The notes beneath the pieces are model-generated. The model made no database searches, was not told the origin of the DNA, and saw only the letters and a list, made by a program, of their open reading frames with translations. A DNA stretch of 64,000 nt. It comes from Clostridium pascui. Its GTDB lineage: Bacteria; Bacillota; Clostridia; Clostridiales; Clostridiaceae. Position numbers and translations under genes: made by a program. The stretch covers positions 716,055 through 780,054 of the forward strand of contig NZ_JAFBDB010000002.1 of assembly GCF_016908015.1 (NCBI RefSeq), read 5' to 3'. Positions 61,604 through 64,000 of the stretch are shown piece by piece (the stretch's first letter is position 1; each line of letters opens with the position of its first letter).

Positions 61604-62974
61604 ATGATAGGTGTTATAGGTATTTTAATTTCTCTAGCATTATTAATGTATTTAGCTTATAGGGGAATCACAGTATTACTTTTAGCTCCAGTACTTGCGC
61701 TGCTTGCAGTAGTATTTTCTGGAGAGATGCCATTACTTGCAACGTATACAGAACTATTTATGAAAGACTTTGCAGGTTATGCAAAAACATATTTTCCATT
61801 ATTCTTGTTGGGAGCAGTATTTGGAAAAATAATGGATGACTCAGGAGCAGCTAAATCCATTGCAAATTTTATAGCACATAAACTTGGAAAAGATAAAGCA
61901 ATACTTGCAGTAGTATTATCCTGTGCAGTATTAACTTATGGTGGTGTTTCATTATTCGTTGTTGCATTTGCAGTATATCCAATAGCAGTTGAGTTATTTA
62001 AAGAAGCTAATTTACCAAAAAGACTTATACCCGGAGCTATAGCTCTTGGAGCATTTACTTTTACAATGACTGCATTACCAGGTACTCCTCAAATTCAAAA
62101 TGCTATACCAATGACTTATTTTGGAACAACTGCTTGGGCAGCACCAGTGTTAGGTATAATTGGTTCAATAGTAATATTTGTTTTAGGTATGATGTGGCTT
62201 AATAAGAGAGCAAAAGGTGCGGCAGATGCTGGAGAGGGATATGGAAATCACAAAGAAGAAAATCTTGAATCAGTAGATGCATCTAATCTTCCAAACATTG
62301 TTGTAGCTATTTTACCAATAATAGTAGTTTTGGTGTTAAACTATATAATCGGTGTGTATTTACAGAAAATTCCTTCAGAATATCTTAAATCTTATGGAAC
62401 ATCCATAGATAAAGTAAAAGGATTATGGAGCTTAATTGTTGCTCTTGTTATATCATCAATACTTGCAGTAGTTTTAATGAGAAAGAATTTCAAAAGTATA
62501 ATAAAGACTATTAATGATGGGGCAATTGGTTCATTACTAGCAATTGCTAATACTTCATCAGAAGTTGGATATGGAAATGTTATTAAAGCATTAGGAGCTT
62601 TTGCATTAGTAAAAGGAGCAATACTTGCAATACCAGGAACACCTTTAATTTCTTTATCAGTTTCAACAAGCGTATTAGCTGGTATAACTGGATCAGCTTC
62701 AGGTGGAATGAGTATAGCATTGGGAGCTTTAGGAGACATTTATATGCAGAAAGCATTAGCCATGGGTATGAATCCAGAAGTGTTCCATAGGATAGCAGCT
62801 ATTGCTTGCGGAGGGTTTGATACACTTCCACATAACGGAGCTGTAATAACATTACTAGGAATTACAGGTCTTACTCATAGGGAGTCTTATGCAGATATAG
62901 GAATGTGTACAGTAGTTATTCCAGTTGCAGCTACAGCGGTATGTATAATTGGAGCTAGCTTTGGATTAGTATAA
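61604..62974 (+). CDS. GntP family permease (hydroxy acid importer)
   Basis: 456 residues with about 12 transmembrane segments. GntP/CitMHS-type motifs include FFPLFLLGAVFGKIMDDSGAA, in part YFPLFLLGAVFGKIM; LTYGGVSLFVVAFAVYPIA; and the C-terminal FDTLPHNGAVITLLGITGLTH, in part LPHNGAVITLL. GntP members carry gluconate and other hydroxy acids; a subset imports 3-hydroxybutyrate. The operon with CoA-transferase and fatty-acyl-CoA enzymes favours a C4 hydroxy acid over gluconate. AAAGGAG precedes the start, 37 nt after the CoA-transferase. Confidence 0.88.
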   Translation: MIGVIGILISLALLMYLAYRGITVLLLAPVLALLAVVFSGEMPLLATYTELFMKDFAGYAKTYFPLFLLGAVFGKIMDDSGAAKSIANFIAHKLGKDKAILAVVLSCAVLTYGGVSLFVVAFAVYPIAVELFKEANLPKRLIPGAIALGAFTFTMTALPGTPQIQNAIPMTYFGTTAWAAPVLGIIGSIVIFVLGMMWLNKRAKGAADAGEGYGNHKEENLESVDASNLPNIVVAILPIIVVLVLNYIIGVYLQKIPSEYLKSYGTSIDKVKGLWSLIVALVISSILAVVLMRKNFKSIIKTINDGAIGSLLAIANTSSEVGYGNVIKALGAFALVKGAILAIPGTPLISLSVSTSVLAGITGSASGGMSIALGALGDIYMQKALAMGMNPEVFHRIAAIACGGFDTLPHNGAVITLLGITGLTHRESYADIGMCTVVIPVAATAVCIIGASFGLV

Positions 62975-62996
62975 AAATAAGGAGGTGATATTTATA

Positions 62997-63413
62997 ATGG
63001 GAAAAACAATAAATGAACTAAAGATAGGCGATAAATCATATATAGAAAAGACTATAAGTGAGACAGATGTATATCTTTTTGCAGGAATAACTGGAGATTT
63101 AAATCCAGCGCATATAAATCAAATAGAATCAGAAAAAACTATATTTAAAGGCAGAATTGCTCATGGAATTTTAGTATCTGGATTAATTTCAGCAGTTTTA
63201 GGAATGCAGCTGCCTGGACCAGGAACAATATATTTAGGGCAAGAATTAAAGTTTATGGCACCGGTAAAAATTGGTGACACAATAAGAGCAGAGGCAGAAA
63301 TAGTAGAATTAATCACAGAAAAAAATAGAGCTAAATTAAGGACAACCTGTACTAATCAAGATGGTAAAATAGTGATTACAGGTGAAGCTTTGGTTATGCC
63401 GCCCAAAGCATAA
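62997..63413 (+). CDS. MaoC-like (R)-specific enoyl-CoA hydratase
   Basis: 138 residues, hot-dog fold. The hydratase-2 motif with catalytic Asp and His is AGITGDLNPAHINQIESEKT, and GRIAHGILVSGLISAVLG follows. These enzymes (PhaJ type) interconvert crotonyl-CoA and (R)-3-hydroxybutyryl-CoA. ATG at 62997 is used because AAGGAGGTGA precedes it; the frame opens at 62985. Its R-stereospecificity differs from the usual crotonase of clostridial butyrate synthesis and gives a clue to the operon's substrate. Confidence 0.88.
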   Translation: MGKTINELKIGDKSYIEKTISETDVYLFAGITGDLNPAHINQIESEKTIFKGRIAHGILVSGLISAVLGMQLPGPGTIYLGQELKFMAPVKIGDTIRAEAEIVELITEKNRAKLRTTCTNQDGKIVITGEALVMPPKA

Positions 63414-63460
63414 ATATGATTGATCCAGTTAATTAATTAACAATGAGGAGGGAAATTACA

Positions 63461-64000
63461 ATGAATTTTTCATTAACAAGAGAGCAAGAATTTGTAAGAC
63501 AAATGGTAAGAGAGTTTGCTGAAACTGAAGTTAAACCATTAGCAGCAGAAATAGATATAACAGAAGAATTTCCAATGGAAAACGTAAAGAAGATGGCTAA
63601 GCTTGGAATGATGGGAATACCATTTTCAAAGGAATACGGTGGAGCAGGTGGAGACGTTATATCCTATGCAATAACAGTTGAAGAATTATCAAGAGTTTGT
63701 GCTTCAACAGGAGTTATCGTTTCAGCTCACACTTCATTATGTGCATCAGTAATAAATGAACATGGAACACCAGCTCAAAAAGAAAAGTACTTACCAGCAC
63801 TTGCTAAGGGTGAAAGAATAGGTGCTTTCGGATTAACTGAGCCAAACGCTGGTACAGATGCTGCTGGACAGCAGAGTTTAGCTGTTGATATGGGAGATCA
63901 CTATGTATTAAACGGTTCAAAGATATTTATAACAAACGGTGGAGTAGCTGAAGTATTCATAGTATTTGCTATGACTGACAGAAGCAAAGGAACTAAAGGA
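63461..64000 (+). CDS. bcd: Acyl-CoA dehydrogenase, butyryl-CoA dehydrogenase type (5' part; runs off right edge)
   Basis: The first 180 residues are visible: MNFSLTREQEFVRQMVREFA, KPLAAEIDITEEFP, MGIPFSKEYGGAGGD, SAHTSLCASVIN and FGLTEPNAGTDAAG, with the FITNGG flavin loop. FAD-dependent and short-chain type by similarity to clostridial Bcd. It normally works with EtfAB, which would be expected just beyond the window. GAGGAGGG precedes the ATG, 47 nt after the hydratase. In this operon it would reduce crotonyl-CoA to butyryl-CoA, or oxidise the reverse way. Confidence 0.92.
   Translation, partial: MNFSLTREQEFVRQMVREFAETEVKPLAAEIDITEEFPMENVKKMAKLGMMGIPFSKEYGGAGGDVISYAITVEELSRVCASTGVIVSAHTSLCASVINEHGTPAQKEKYLPALAKGERIGAFGLTEPNAGTDAAGQQSLAVDMGDHYVLNGSKIFITNGGVAEVFIVFAMTDRSKGTKG

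Noticed and set aside
1..64000. CRISPR arrays, tRNA or rRNA genes, prophage or transposase genes
   Set aside because: No direct-repeat arrays with spacers, no cloverleaf-type or rRNA sequence, and no recombinase or phage genes were seen.

Overview
The window is low-GC, densely coding, Firmicute DNA. The gene set points to a strictly anaerobic, amino-acid-fermenting Clostridium (sensu stricto): an iron-sulfur L-serine dehydratase, two different [FeFe]-hydrogenases, CWB2 cell-wall proteins, a T-box-controlled trp operon, a tandem glycine riboswitch, a Rex-type operator and an LTA synthase. This genus call rests on gene content and base composition; no rRNA is present to confirm it.

Layout. 1-4600 (minus strand): the start of sdaAA, a secreted CWB2 protein and a CNNM/CorC-type membrane protein. 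4782-7672: a sensory [FeFe]-hydrogenase with a PAS domain, translationally coupled to a SpoIIE/PP2C-type phosphatase. 7788-14603: a sigma-A promoter, a Trp T-box leader with two successive antiterminator/terminator modules, and trpEGDCFBA. 14710-18862 (minus): the electron-bifurcating-type hydrogenase operon hydC-hydB-hydA, with a Rex box over its promoter and TTG starts on all three genes. 19347-23468: transporters, namely an ECF S component, a glycine-riboswitch-controlled Na+/amino acid symporter and a purine permease. 23888-30771: an AraC regulator divergent from ridA, dpaL, a second symporter and two M20 amidohydrolases, a diaminopropionate-type amino acid catabolic cluster. 31007-40209: a ferredoxin-like protein divergent from a Crp/Fnr regulator, then YdcF, a zinc-ribbon protein, hisS, helD and a divergent Nramp-like transporter. 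41641-51582: a probable muropeptide (L-Ala-D-Glu) salvage cluster with two transporters, a cytosolic serine hydrolase, two PepV-type dipeptidases, a secreted NlpC/P60 peptidase and a dipeptide epimerase. 52049-57587: ltaS, rlmD, a flavodoxin relic and a choloylglycine-hydrolase-family enzyme. 58001 to the end: a PAS-PAS sigma-54 activator upstream of a -24/-12 promoter that drives a CoA-transferase, a GntP permease, a MaoC hydratase and an acyl-CoA dehydrogenase cut by the window edge. This set is well suited to growth on (R)-3-hydroxybutyrate or a similar short-chain acid.

Most notable non-coding signals. (1) Three related leader elements (41469-41566, 43848-43934, 48377-48477) precede transcription units of the muropeptide cluster. 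Each has a 5' TTACTG strand able to compete for the 5' arm of a downstream intrinsic terminator. They look like an undescribed cis-regulatory RNA family. (2) A roughly 240-bp intergenic element that folds into one very long hairpin occurs immediately after stop codons at about 23473 and 33298, with compensatory base changes between the copies and a decayed third copy near 51591. (3) Several gene relics (ferredoxin paralog, TauE-like permease, flavodoxin) lie in convergent intergenic regions, two of them beside these repeats. No CRISPR array, tRNA, rRNA, transposase or prophage was seen.
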